NCBI GenBank assembly: GCA_026414385.1
Contig: JAOAJC010000004.1
Span: 1 to 51,978, forward strand
DNA: 51,978 nt
From: Candidatus Pacearchaeota archaeon
GTDB lineage: Archaea > Nanobdellota > Nanobdellia > Pacearchaeales > GW2011-AR1
Direction: 5' to 3'
In this document: positions 9,939-19,756 of the stretch, in pieces
How the letters are laid out: every line of letters begins with the position of its first letter
Position numbering within the stretch: position 1 is the stretch's first letter
The notes under the pieces: generated by a model
Seen by the model: the letters and a program-made list of their open reading frames with translations, nothing else
Databases searched by the model: none
Told to the model about the DNA's origin: nothing
Made by a program: the position numbers and the translations under genes

Positions 9939-11294
9939 ATGCTTGATAAACTATCTTCAATTTTGAAAAAAACAACAGACAAAATAGCAAACGCTATCTT
10001 TCTTGACAAAAATCTTGTTGATTCAATAATAAAAGATTTACAACGAGCTTTATTAGAAGCAGATGTTAATGTCTCTCTTGTTTTAGAACTAACAAAAAAA
10101 ATTAAACAAACAGCTCTTGATGAACGAATAAAAGGGCTTGAAAAAAAAGAACATATAATAAAACTACTACATGACGAACTTATTCGGCTTCTTGGAACTT
10201 CAAAAGAAATTCAATTAGGCAAACACAATGTTTTTCTTATGGTAGGGTTATATGGTTCAGGTAAAACAACGACAATCGCAAAACTCGCATCATATTACGC
10301 AAAACGTGGCGTTAAAGTTTGTGCAATCGGACTTGACATTCATCGTCCAGCAGCATCAGAACAACTCAAACAATTATGTGACAAACTTAATATAAAATCA
10401 TTTATCTCTCCAGAAGAAAAATCGCCAAAAAAAATATGGGAAAAATTCAAAAATGAAATTAAAAACTATTCACTTATCATCGTTGACACAGCAGGACGCC
10501 ACTCTTTAGATAAGGATTTGATTCAAGAAATAAAAGAGATTGCAAACTTCGCAAAGCCAACAGAAACTTTTTTAGTTATGCCGGCAGACATCGGACAAGC
10601 AGCAAAATCACAAGCACAAGCATTCAAAAAAGCCCTCTCAATTTCAGGAATAATAATAACAAGAATGGACTCAACTGCAAAAGCAGGAGGCGCTCTTACC
10701 GCTTGCGCAGAAGTTAATGCACCTGTTGTCTTCATCGGCACAGGCGAAAAACCATCTGACTTAGAAACATTCAACCCAGAATCATTTCTCTCTCGCCTTT
10801 TAGGAATGGGCGACTTAAAAACCCTAATGGAAAAAATCCACTCAGCAATGTCAAAAGAAGATTTAGAAAAAACCCAAGCAAAATTAAGAGAAGGAAAATT
10901 TACGATGCGAGAATTTGAATCTCAACTTGAAACAATGTCTTCTATGGGTACAATGGATAAATTAATCTCGCTCATACCAGGTTTTGGTTCTGCAAAAATC
11001 CCGGAAGAAGCAATGGAAAAGCAACAAGAAAAAATAAAACGCTGGAAAGCAGCAATAAAATCTTTTACTCAAGAAGAACTTGACAATCCAGAATTATTAG
11101 AAAAACAAACCTCCCGCATTCAAAGAATCGCAAAGGGTTCTGGCACTTCTACTTCAGATGTTAGAATGCTTGTTAAACAATATAAACTAATCAAAGACAT
11201 GATTAAATCTTCTTCATCATTAGAAGAAGCAAAATTAGACCAAAAAACAATGCTCAAATTAGCAAGAAAATTCTCAAAAAAAATTAAATTTTAA
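9939..11294 (+). CDS. srp54: Signal recognition particle GTPase SRP54
   Basis: GLYGSGKTTTIAKLA, DIHRPAASEQL, DTAGRHS, TRMDSTAKAGGAL, M-domain. Confidence 0.96.
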   Translation: MLDKLSSILKKTTDKIANAIFLDKNLVDSIIKDLQRALLEADVNVSLVLELTKKIKQTALDERIKGLEKKEHIIKLLHDELIRLLGTSKEIQLGKHNVFLMVGLYGSGKTTTIAKLASYYAKRGVKVCAIGLDIHRPAASEQLKQLCDKLNIKSFISPEEKSPKKIWEKFKNEIKNYSLIIVDTAGRHSLDKDLIQEIKEIANFAKPTETFLVMPADIGQAAKSQAQAFKKALSISGIIITRMDSTAKAGGALTACAEVNAPVVFIGTGEKPSDLETFNPESFLSRLLGMGDLKTLMEKIHSAMSKEDLEKTQAKLREGKFTMREFESQLETMSSMGTMDKLISLIPGFGSAKIPEEAMEKQQEKIKRWKAAIKSFTQEELDNPELLEKQTSRIQRIAKGSGTSTSDVRMLVKQYKLIKDMIKSSSSLEEAKLDQKTMLKLARKFSKKIKF

Positions 11295-11807
11295 TTACAA
11301 ATAAATTTTATTTAATTTCTGCCCTGCCAAGCGCTTTATCTTCTTTGTGCAATACTCAATGTTTTCAGATAACGGCCTTTTGTTTGGATTAACAAGACAG
11401 CCAATCCCATATCTCTCGAGAACCTTACAAATTTTAATTGCCTCTCCTAAATAATGTTTTAAACCGCTTCCCCCTCCATCAATCATAATTAGTTGTTCAG
11501 GTATTCTTATTGCCATGCCGGGAAAATCACTCTCAAAATAATTATGGTTATAAATAGCCAAACCAACAAATATTGTTCTTATAAGATCCAAAGGCATCGG
11601 ATTTTTTGCAGCCATTATAAGCCCCTCTGAACCCCATAGGTAAATGTGTCTCTTTAACTCCCACCCCCTTCCTTCCCTCCTTTTTATTTCATTATCATAA
11701 TGCTCCTCAGAAATAACTCTATCTTCCAACAACAAAGAATTTCCTACAAATATTCTCATAGGAAAATGCCAATTTTTTATCTTTTTAAATTTAATTAAAA
11801 TAACCAT
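11295..11807 (-). CDS. Hypothetical protein
   Basis: 170 aa ORF immediately convergent with srp54; no family recognised. Confidence 0.6.
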   Translation of the reverse strand: MVILIKFKKIKNWHFPMRIFVGNSLLLEDRVISEEHYDNEIKRREGRGWELKRHIYLWGSEGLIMAAKNPMPLDLIRTIFVGLAIYNHNYFESDFPGMAIRIPEQLIMIDGGGSGLKHYLGEAIKICKVLERYGIGCLVNPNKRPLSENIEYCTKKIKRLAGQKLNKIYL

Positions 11808-11905
11808 CCAATATAATTATAAGGAATTCAACTAAATCACAAATTTATTTTTATGTTCGCAGAACTCCAAAACTCTTTTAAACAACCATAGAATTAAATA
11901 ATCAA

Positions 11906-12517
11906 ATGGAACAAATTATAGCAAAAGGTGCAGAAGCAATTCTCGTCCACAAAGACGATAAATTAATTAAAAAACGAATAAAAAAATCGTATCGCATCCA
12001 AATTTTAGACGAAAAACTAAGAAAATCACGAACAAAAAAAGAGTCAAAACTTCTTGAAAAAGCATCAAAGTTCATCCCAACGCCAAAAATTATCTCTTCC
12101 AACGAAAACAACAAAGAAATTATTATGGAATTCATAAATGGAAAAAAGCTCTCAACTCATTTAGATTCTCTCCCAAACGCAATAGAAATTTGCAACACAA
12201 TCGGCAAACAAATTGCACTCCTTCACGATAATGATATTATTCATGGTGACTTAACCACCTCCAATATGATTCTCTCAAAAGAAAACAAAGTTTATTTTAT
12301 TGACTTTGGCCTCGGATTTGAATCAAAAAAACCAGAAGACAAAGCAGTTGATTTGCACCTAATTAAACAAGCATTAGAAGCAAAACACTTCCAAAACTAC
12401 AAAGAATTTTTCTCTGCTATTCTTGAAGGTTATAAAATCTCAAAACACCATTCACTAATTCTAAATCGTCTAAAAAAAGTTGAAGCAAGAGGAAGATACA
12501 AACAACAAACTTGTTAA
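11906..12517 (+). CDS. bud32: KEOPS complex kinase/ATPase Bud32
   Basis: KGAEAILVHKDDKLIKKRIKKSYR, HGDLTTSNMIL, FIDFGLGF motifs. Confidence 0.93.
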   Translation: MEQIIAKGAEAILVHKDDKLIKKRIKKSYRIQILDEKLRKSRTKKESKLLEKASKFIPTPKIISSNENNKEIIMEFINGKKLSTHLDSLPNAIEICNTIGKQIALLHDNDIIHGDLTTSNMILSKENKVYFIDFGLGFESKKPEDKAVDLHLIKQALEAKHFQNYKEFFSAILEGYKISKHHSLILNRLKKVEARGRYKQQTC

Positions 12518-12520
12518 TGA

Positions 12521-12898
12521 CTATATCTCTCCAATTTTACCATTCCTTATGCCCTCTATTAACCTTCTAAACCTTCCATCCTCAAATATCACCCCACCAA
12601 TTAAACTAAACAAATTAACCAATTTATCCAATTTCTGTTCATCCATCCCCCTAATCCCTCTAACAAACTCGTTCCATTTTTCCGCGCTAATAAAATAATT
12701 ATTTCTTGCTCCATCACCTATACCAACAATTTTTCCATCACCCCCATTATAAAACCTAATAGCATAAAAAGGATATATCCCGCGAAATTTCTGTTCCATC
12801 TCTATCCTTTTTTCTAACTTGCTATCAGAAGGATTACAAATAGGAAAAACAAAATAACACGCTCTTTTCCCTCTATCTGTTTCTAAAAAATCACTCAT
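12521..12898 (-). CDS. Hypothetical protein
   Basis: 125 aa ORF convergent to bud32. Confidence 0.55.
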   Translation of the reverse strand: MSDFLETDRGKRACYFVFPICNPSDSKLEKRIEMEQKFRGIYPFYAIRFYNGGDGKIVGIGDGARNNYFISAEKWNEFVRGIRGMDEQKLDKLVNLFSLIGGVIFEDGRFRRLIEGIRNGKIGEI

Positions 12899-12975
12899 TT
12901 AAAATCAAACAAACAATTACTTTTAAGTATTTATTCATTTCAAAATATATCTCTTAATTAAAAATTCTCAAATAA

Positions 12976-13058
12976 CGCTGGCGCTAGGATTCGAACCTAG
13001 GTGTCCTTGCAGACAGCGGTGTTCGAGACCGCCCCATTTACCGTTCTGGCACGCCAGC
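12976..13058 (-). tRNA. tRNA-Ser(CGA)
   Basis: Class II tRNA with long variable arm; acceptor GCTGGCG/CGCCAGC; anticodon loop CTCGAAC. Confidence 0.92.
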
Positions 13059-13158
13059 ATATAATTTATCTAAAAATACATTATTTTAAAGGTTTATCAA
13101 ATTAAAATAATCAAAACACAAAACAAAAATAAATTCAATTTTGCTAAGAAATTAATTA

Positions 13159-13347
13159 TCAAAATCTTCTCGGTTTTCTTTTCGCAAAACACTCTTTGCA
13201 ATAAACTGGCTTATCTCCTTCTGGCTTGAAGGGAACTTCGCACTCTTTCTTGCATTCTGCGCAAACAGCTTTGTGCATCTCTCTCGGTGCATCTCTTCTA
13301 AAGCCGCCAAATCTTCTTTCCATTTTTTCCTCCTGTTGTCTTAACAC
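13159..13347 (-). CDS. CxxC zinc-ribbon protein
   Basis: CAECKKECEVPFKPEGDKPVYCKECF. Confidence 0.75.
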   Translation of the reverse strand: MLRQQEEKMERRFGGFRRDAPREMHKAVCAECKKECEVPFKPEGDKPVYCKECFAKRKPRRF

Positions 13348-13423
13348 TCTAAAGAAATAGTTAATAACTATTCCAAGACATGTTATAAAAAAATCTCACT
13401 TTAATAGTTTTTAAATATATCTA

Positions 13424-13496
13424 TAGCCCTGCCCGGATTCGAACCGGGGTCACAGGCGCCAAAGGCCTGTATCCTTGACCGCTAGACTACAGGGCT
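13424..13496 (-). tRNA. tRNA-Gln(TTG)
   Basis: Acceptor AGCCCTG/CAGGGCT; anticodon arm CAGGC-CTTTGGC-GCCTG. Confidence 0.92.
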
Positions 13497-13704
13497 AATT
13501 ACAAATACTCAACCAAACACTCTTATAAAATTATCTTTTTAACCACAATCACCTTATAAAGAAATAATACTCTTTTATCATTAAGACATTTCTAACGCTC
13601 ATAATAATCACCCCAAACAATTAAATTAAATCATTAAAATTATCTCATTATAACACTCGCTCCAATCAGCTCATATAAATTTCAAATGCCTCTTTACTTA
13701 AGTT

Positions 13705-14250
13705 CTACGCATTAATTATCTCAAATACTCTTATCTCGCAAAAAGTAAGAGGATATATTTTCTTCAATTTCAAAAACATCTCTTTCTGTATCTTATTTGT
13801 CATTAAATCTGAAAAAATCTCTCTTGCGCTTCTTGTCTTAAAATACTCTGTAATATACTTTTTTGCATTATTTCTTAACTCTCTTCTAACAGCTCTTGAA
13901 ACCTTATTCCTTGTAATCAAAAATGGCTTCACTCTCGCCTTCCCATCTTTTAACTCTGTCTCAAAAGAATCTTCAACATAATCAATCCCAGTTCTCATCG
14001 CTCTCCTTATAAAAGAACCAACCAACCATAAACTGATTGGTTCTCCCTCAAGATTTCCATTTACATTTTTTACCTTCAACCTTAACTCAAAACACTTCCC
14101 TTTCAAACTTCTCGTCAAATCTATTTTTATTATCTTACCCTCAATATCTGCAACAGAATTGCCATATACATGAGCTTTTACACTAGTTAATGGAACTTTA
14201 ATTTCAAAAAAGCTCTTTCTTGCTGTTTTTTTTGTTTTTGCTTCCGCCAT
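13705..14250 (-). CDS. rps3ae: 30S ribosomal protein S3Ae (eS1)
   Basis: LTRSLKGKCFELRLKV, VRRELRNNAKKYI, KIYPLTFCEIRVFEI pattern. Confidence 0.88.
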   Translation of the reverse strand: MAEAKTKKTARKSFFEIKVPLTSVKAHVYGNSVADIEGKIIKIDLTRSLKGKCFELRLKVKNVNGNLEGEPISLWLVGSFIRRAMRTGIDYVEDSFETELKDGKARVKPFLITRNKVSRAVRRELRNNAKKYITEYFKTRSAREIFSDLMTNKIQKEMFLKLKKIYPLTFCEIRVFEIINA

Positions 14251-14254
14251 TTTC

Positions 14255-14581
14255 CTATTTTGCCACCTTTTCCCCTATCTCAACCCTTGATGAACGAATA
14301 CCTTTTCTCATGTTTTTCATTTTCGCACAAACACTGCACTTATACAAAATAGCCACCTTTCTTGTTGTTTTTGTTTTTCTCTTCCATGATTTAATAGCAG
14401 GTTTACTAAACCTACCCTTATTTCCATAACCTAAAAGACTTCTTTTCTTTACCCTTGATTTCGCCCACCTAGACATCGGATGACTAGCTGACCTTCCTTT
14501 CTGCTTCGCTACTACTAAGCTCTGCAAAGTATGTTTTTTACAATACGGACAATATCTCTTTGTTTCCTTTGGTAATTTCAT
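14255..14581 (-). CDS. rpl44e: 50S ribosomal protein L44e (eL42)
   Basis: MKLPKETKRYCPYCKKHT...KTTRKVAILYKCSVC. Confidence 0.92.
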   Translation of the reverse strand: MKLPKETKRYCPYCKKHTLQSLVVAKQKGRSASHPMSRWAKSRVKKRSLLGYGNKGRFSKPAIKSWKRKTKTTRKVAILYKCSVCAKMKNMRKGIRSSRVEIGEKVAK

Positions 14582-14742
14582 CTTTCATAGTCAAAAAGCT
14601 AACCATCAACCGACTACAAGTTAATGGGTAAACGCTTATAGTTTTACCATAAATTAATTGGTTTTTAAAACTTCCGTATTTTAAAATTATTAAGCAAATC
14701 CAAAATAGCAATCTTTTTAAGCAACCAATCCAAAAAATTAAC

Positions 14743-15081
14743 ATGCAATCAAATAACACTGAAACAAAAAACACAGATTGGATAAAAACTAAACCGATGG
14801 AAGTTGAAAAATTAGTTATTGAACTATATAAGCAAAATGAAACGCCATCAAAAATAGGAATGATTTTAAGAGACAAATATGGCATACCCAAAGCTAAAGT
14901 CTTAGGAAAAAAAATAACAAAAATAATAAAAAATGCAAATCTTCCATTAAAGTCAGAAAAAGAACAAATTCTTGCAAAAATAGAGAATATGAAAAGACAT
15001 CTTGAAAAAAATAAAAAAGATAAAAACTCAAAAAGATATCTAACAAAACTCTTATGGATGTTAGAGAAATTGAATAAATAA
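14743..15081 (+). CDS. rps15: 30S ribosomal protein S15 (uS15)
   Basis: EVEKLVIELYKQNETPSKIGMILRDKYGIPKAK...MKRHLEKNKKDKNSKRYL. Confidence 0.92.
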   Translation: MQSNNTETKNTDWIKTKPMEVEKLVIELYKQNETPSKIGMILRDKYGIPKAKVLGKKITKIIKNANLPLKSEKEQILAKIENMKRHLEKNKKDKNSKRYLTKLLWMLEKLNK

Positions 15082-15099
15082 TTTTTAAAGAGGCGTTGT

Positions 15100-16419
15100 A
15101 TGCTGGAAAAAATAAAGCAAACAATATCAGAAATTGACAATTTAAGCAAAACTAAACCGATAAAAATAATCTCGCACTTTGATACAGACGGCATAACATC
15201 CGCAGCAATTTTCTCACGCTGTTTTCAAAGGTGGCACAAAAAATTCTCCCTAAAAATTGTAAAAAATCTTGACGAACAATTAGTCAAATCGCTCCCAGAT
15301 AACGAGATTCTCATTTTTCTTGATTTAGCGTCATCAAGCTTTCCATATCTTAAGAAAAAAAACACAGAAATATTTATTTTTGATCATCATGAAATACCTG
15401 ATAAAAACATTCCTCAAAATATTAGAATAATAAATCCTCTTTTATATAATTATGAACAAATATCAAGCTCAGCAATATGTTATCTTTTTGCCAAATCACT
15501 ATCAACTGAGAATCGCGATTTAGCAACCCTCGCACTAATTGGACTTGTTGGAGACATGCTTGAAAAAACTATCTCAAAAACGTTTGACGAAATAATAAAA
15601 GATGCAGACGCCATAATAAAAAAAGGTTTGCTACTTTACCCATCAACAAGACCAATAGACAAAGCCTTAGAATACTCTTCCTCGCTTTACATTCCAGGAA
15701 TTACTGGAAATCGCGAATCAATACTCTCAATATTAAGAGAGGCAAACATCCCAAAAATAGATAATAACTACAAATCACTATCAGAACTAACAGAACAAGA
15801 AATGTCAAATCTTATTACGGCAATAATATTAAAATCACACTCTCATAAAGATATCTCTGATTTTATAGGCAATCTTTATTTAATTAAAATATTTAACAAA
15901 CTAGAAGATGCAAGAGAATTCTCTGCCCTGATAAATGCCTGTTCTCGTATGGACAATCCAGAAATTGCTCTCGGTTTTTGTCTTGGAAACTCAAACTGCA
16001 TAAAAGAAGCAGAAAAAAAATACATAGAATACAAACAACAATTAGCGTCTGCATTAAAGTTCATAGAAGAATCAGAAAAAATAACCGGCTCAAATTACAC
16101 TATAATAAACGCAAAAAATAACATAAAAGACACAATAATAGGAACAGTTGCCTCAATAATTTCAAATTCCCCATTATACCCCTCAGGCTCAATTATTATT
16201 GCTCTTGCTTACAACGAAGACAAAATAAAAGCATCTGCAAGAATAGTTGGAAAAGAAGGAAAAAATGTTAGAGAAATCCTATCAAAAGCAATAGTTAAAA
16301 TTGGCGGTGAAGTTGGTGGGCATCCAAATGCAGCAGGTTGTCTCATTCCAAAAGATAAAGAATCACAATTTCTACAACAACTACAAAAAATTTTAGATAT
16401 AGAAGTAGTAAAAGTTTAA
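15100..16419 (+). CDS. DHH-family RecJ-like exonuclease (GAN-like)
   Basis: ISHFDTDGITSAAIF, FDHHE, GGEVGGHPNAAGC. Confidence 0.88.
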   Translation: MLEKIKQTISEIDNLSKTKPIKIISHFDTDGITSAAIFSRCFQRWHKKFSLKIVKNLDEQLVKSLPDNEILIFLDLASSSFPYLKKKNTEIFIFDHHEIPDKNIPQNIRIINPLLYNYEQISSSAICYLFAKSLSTENRDLATLALIGLVGDMLEKTISKTFDEIIKDADAIIKKGLLLYPSTRPIDKALEYSSSLYIPGITGNRESILSILREANIPKIDNNYKSLSELTEQEMSNLITAIILKSHSHKDISDFIGNLYLIKIFNKLEDAREFSALINACSRMDNPEIALGFCLGNSNCIKEAEKKYIEYKQQLASALKFIEESEKITGSNYTIINAKNNIKDTIIGTVASIISNSPLYPSGSIIIALAYNEDKIKASARIVGKEGKNVREILSKAIVKIGGEVGGHPNAAGCLIPKDKESQFLQQLQKILDIEVVKV

Positions 16420-16493
16420 CTAAAGCCAATTTTATTTAGTTTTAGATAAACCCTAACCAAAGGATTTTTAACCCCTCTATTTTATCAATTTTA

Positions 16494-16679
16494 ATGGTAA
16501 AAATAAAACAAATTACGAGCAAATTCCTAGAAATATTTTGTCCGAGATGCAAAAAACAAAAAATAGTATTTGGAAAATCTTCCACAAAAGTTAAATGTGA
16601 AAAATGTAACTATCTTTTGTTAAAAACATCGGGAGGAAAATCTAAAATTCGCGCAAAAGTAAGGAAAGTAATACCATGA
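16494..16679 (+). CDS. rps27e: 30S ribosomal protein S27e
   Basis: CPRCKKQKIVFGKSSTKVKCEKCNYLL zinc finger, next to aIF2-alpha. Confidence 0.9.
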   Translation: MVKIKQITSKFLEIFCPRCKKQKIVFGKSSTKVKCEKCNYLLLKTSGGKSKIRAKVRKVIP

Positions 16680-17395
16680 AAGAACACAATATAAATGAAG
16701 GAGATATAGTTATTTGTACTGTTAAAAAAATAGAAAGCGCAACCGTATTCGTAGATATAGAAGAAAACGGAGAGGGCACAATAGTCCTATCAGAAATAGC
16801 AGCAGGCAGAATTCGTAATTTAAGAGATTATGTCTCACCAAACAAAGTAATCGTTTGTAAAGTTCTCAAAATTGACCCGTCAGGCACAATTCACCTAAGT
16901 TTAAGAAGAGTTACCTCAAAAGAAAGAGAAGAAGCAAAAGAAAAATATCAAAAAGAGATGATCTTAAAAAAACTATTAAAATCAATAATCAAAAATCCGG
17001 AACAAATAATTGAAAAAATCAAAAAATCATTTTCCCTTGCAGAATTTTTTGACAACGCAAAAGAAAATCCAAAAATAATAGAAGAATATCTTCCAAAAGA
17101 TAAAGCTCAAGAATTATCTAAACTTATAACAGAAAAAAAAGAAAAAGAAAAAATAGCGAAGCAAACAATAATGTTAAAATCATTAACCCAATCAGGAATT
17201 AACGACATTAAATCAATCCTCACGCCAATCAAAAACGTAGATATCTCATATCTCGGTTCATCAAAATTCTCACTAATAGCCACAGCAAAAGATTTCAAAG
17301 AAGCAAACAGCAAAATTTTACAAGCAATAGAAACAATTAAAACAAAAGCAAAAGAAAAACATATCCTATTTGAACAAATAGAAACAAAAAAATAA
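16676..17395 (+). CDS. eif2a: Translation initiation factor aIF2 subunit alpha
   Basis: S1 domain GDIVICTVKKIESATVFVDIEENGEGTIVLSEIAAGRIRNLRDYV; ATGA overlap with rps27e. Confidence 0.93.
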   Translation: MKEHNINEGDIVICTVKKIESATVFVDIEENGEGTIVLSEIAAGRIRNLRDYVSPNKVIVCKVLKIDPSGTIHLSLRRVTSKEREEAKEKYQKEMILKKLLKSIIKNPEQIIEKIKKSFSLAEFFDNAKENPKIIEEYLPKDKAQELSKLITEKKEKEKIAKQTIMLKSLTQSGINDIKSILTPIKNVDISYLGSSKFSLIATAKDFKEANSKILQAIETIKTKAKEKHILFEQIETKK

Positions 17396-17396
17396 A

Positions 17397-17519
17397 ATGA
17401 AACTTAAAAAATGTCAAGTTTGCAATAAATACACGATGAAATTAGAACATTGTAATCAAAAAACAAAAGACGCTCATTACAAATTTATTAAAATAAAAGA
17501 TGTCAAACAAAAACCTTAA
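17397..17519 (+). CDS. nop10: H/ACA RNP protein Nop10
   Basis: MKLKKCQVCNKYTMKLEHCNQKTKDAHYKFIKIKDVKQKP directly after aIF2-alpha, a conserved archaeal order; missed by ORF track (short). Confidence 0.85.
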   Translation: MKLKKCQVCNKYTMKLEHCNQKTKDAHYKFIKIKDVKQKP

Positions 17520-17575
17520 TTTTTATTTTAACCATAATCTCCAATCCAACTATTAAAAAATCCTGCCGAAAATTA

Positions 17576-18835
17576 TCACTCAAACAACTTCTTCTGCTTT
17601 TCTATTATGCCCTCTCTTTTACCATGATTATTAATTTCTACCTTCTCCACATCCTCAATTACCCCATACTCCCCATCATACCCAGGTTTAACTTTTATTT
17701 TCCCCTCCCTATTTAACAAAATCATCTCAATAAGCTTATCATCAACCCCAGCTTTTATCATCTCTTCTTTATTAACTCTTAATAAAACATTAAACTCGTT
17801 GCCGAATTTTTCAATCAAACCCATATAAATTGAATTAGTTTTTTTTGTCGTCAAATTTATGTCAAAAGCAAACGCAATCAATTCATGTAATGGAATCAAT
17901 TTATAAAATAATTTTCCACTTTCCAGCTTATAACCCTCTCTCTCTTTTGCAAGTTCCTCTATTCTATATTCAACCCCGATAGTCAATGGTTTCCCGCATT
18001 TTGGACAAATCCCTTTTAAATTTTTTGTCTCTTCTGGCGAACAAGAGAAACCGCACAATCTATGCCCATCAAAATGATATTTCCCATATTCAGGTGGTGT
18101 CTCAATTGTCCCTTTTAATCCCTGCCCTGTCCGAATTGCATTTATTATTTTCCAATAGCTTAACTCACTCAATTCAAAAATTGTTGCCTCCCTGCCCAAT
18201 CTCCAAGGCCAAAAACTATGAGAATCAGAAAAACTAACAATATTTATTTTCTCTTTCAATCTCCAAAGCATAGAAGGATCAGCACTCATTCCACTCTCAA
18301 CAGCATAAATTTTATCTCTCTCCTTTCCGAAACATTCTTCTAAAGAATCAAAACCAGAATCACTCCCATACAAACCAAACCATGGCGTCATACAATGCGC
18401 AGGAATAATCTCAATACCATCATCAATTTTCTTAACATCCTCTACAAATTTTTCTGCGCTTATCCCAAATATCGGCCGGCCATCATAATCTAATCTCCCA
18501 CTATTTCCGAGATATTTAATAAACTCGTTAGCAATTTTTCCATTAGGAACTAAAACCACAACATGCACCGCTCTTCTCCCATTTTTAGAAAACATCAAAC
18601 TTATTTCTGTCTGCCATAAAAATGGAAATCCTCTCTTGCTCCATAAAATTCCCTTGCCATCCTCTCTTAATTTATTATCAATCTCTTTTTTCCATAGAGG
18701 ATGTTGAAAATCCCCCACCCCTAATAAATTCAGCCCTTTAATCCTTGCATATTTCTCAATATTTTCTAAATCTAAATTCTTTGATGTTGCTCTCGAATAC
18801 TTAGAATGAATATGTAAATCAGCAATAATTTCCAT
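17576..18835 (-). CDS. endoQ: Endonuclease Q family PHP-domain protein
   Basis: DLHIHSKYSRATSKNLDLENI, GVGDFQHPLW, CSPEETKNLKGICPKCGKPL, C-terminal HhH-like region. Confidence 0.85.
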   Translation of the reverse strand: MEIIADLHIHSKYSRATSKNLDLENIEKYARIKGLNLLGVGDFQHPLWKKEIDNKLREDGKGILWSKRGFPFLWQTEISLMFSKNGRRAVHVVVLVPNGKIANEFIKYLGNSGRLDYDGRPIFGISAEKFVEDVKKIDDGIEIIPAHCMTPWFGLYGSDSGFDSLEECFGKERDKIYAVESGMSADPSMLWRLKEKINIVSFSDSHSFWPWRLGREATIFELSELSYWKIINAIRTGQGLKGTIETPPEYGKYHFDGHRLCGFSCSPEETKNLKGICPKCGKPLTIGVEYRIEELAKEREGYKLESGKLFYKLIPLHELIAFAFDINLTTKKTNSIYMGLIEKFGNEFNVLLRVNKEEMIKAGVDDKLIEMILLNREGKIKVKPGYDGEYGVIEDVEKVEINNHGKREGIIEKQKKLFE

Positions 18836-19032
18836 CTCAATACTTCCTCTCTATTAACTTTATAATTAAAACACCTTTTTAATTATTATTACATAATTCA
18901 ACCCAAATGTTTCTTATTTCCCAATTCTAACAAATAATAATTTCTCAATATCAAAATTTAATTAATTTTTAGTATTATTAACTATATTTTATAACACAAA
19001 ACTTTTTAAACAATCTTAAAACTCTTTTAAGC

Positions 19033-19536
19033 ATGGTCGTCCAACAATCACTCGTTATAATAAAACCAGATGGCTTAGTTAAAAGCCTAACAGGAAATAT
19101 AATTACTGCCCTATCTGAAACAAAACTAAAAATAGTCGGAGCAAAGATACTAAAAGTATCAAGAGAATTAGCTGAAAAACACTACGAACACCTAAAATCA
19201 AAACCATTTTTTAACGAATTAATTGATTACATTATGGGAAAATACCACACTGACAGAGTTCTTGCTCTTGTCTATCATGGGGAAGAGGCAATAAATAAAA
19301 TAAGAGAAATTTGCGGAGCAACAAATCCAGAAGAAGCCTCCCCAATCTCAATAAGAGGAAAATATGGAAGGATTAACTCAAAAACAAAAGTTTTCGAAAA
19401 TGTCATTCATGCCTCAGACACTGAAGAAAATGCAAAAAGAGAAATTCAATTATGGTTTTCCCCATCAGAACTAACAGAAATCATCTATCCAATAAAAACA
19501 GAATTCTTAACATCACCAAAACTCGTCTGGGCCTAA
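19033..19536 (+). CDS. ndk: Nucleoside diphosphate kinase
   Basis: LVIIKPDGLVKSLTGNII...NVIHASDTEENAKREIQLWF (active-site His). Confidence 0.95.
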   Translation: MVVQQSLVIIKPDGLVKSLTGNIITALSETKLKIVGAKILKVSRELAEKHYEHLKSKPFFNELIDYIMGKYHTDRVLALVYHGEEAINKIREICGATNPEEASPISIRGKYGRINSKTKVFENVIHASDTEENAKREIQLWFSPSELTEIIYPIKTEFLTSPKLVWA

Positions 19537-19580
19537 AAATAAACAATAATTCTAAAAACCCAATGTTCTTTTTATTGATA

Positions 19581-19654
19581 GTCCCCATAGTTCAGCCTGG
19601 ATAGAATGCGACCTTGCGGAGGTTGAGACCGAGGTTCAAATCCTCGTGGGGACA
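19581..19654 (+). tRNA. tRNA-Arg(GCG)
   Basis: Acceptor GTCCCCA/TGGGGAC, anticodon arm CGACC-TTGCGGA-GGTTG, T-arm CGAGG-TTCAAAT-CCTCG. Confidence 0.93.
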
Positions 19655-19745
19655 TAGATTTGAACCGAGGAGAGGTTCAAATACTTCAACTTCCACGAAG
19701 TTGAAGTCCCAGAGATCGAAGATGCTCTGAGCCTCGTGGGGACAT
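19642..19745 (+). repeat. tRNA-3'-end-linked element (Arg): 14-bp direct repeats CCTCGTGGGGACAT (19642..19655, 19732..19745) flanking anti-T-arm, T-arm copy and 49-nt two-hairpin core
   Basis: Direct repeats 90 bp apart; anti-T-arm GATTTGAACC 19657..19666; T-arm copy GGTTCAAAT 19674..19682; core 19683..19731 with 11-bp perfect hairpin ACTTCAACTTC-CAC-GAAGTTGAAGT. Confidence 0.9.
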
Positions 19746-19756
19746 TTTTAATTATT

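Noticed and set aside
14538-15194. 218-aa minus-strand ORF antisense to rps15 and RecJ-like gene
   Set aside because: Antisense shadow of AT-rich coding sequence (Phe/Leu/Ile/Ser-rich); the plus-strand genes are clearly recognisable.
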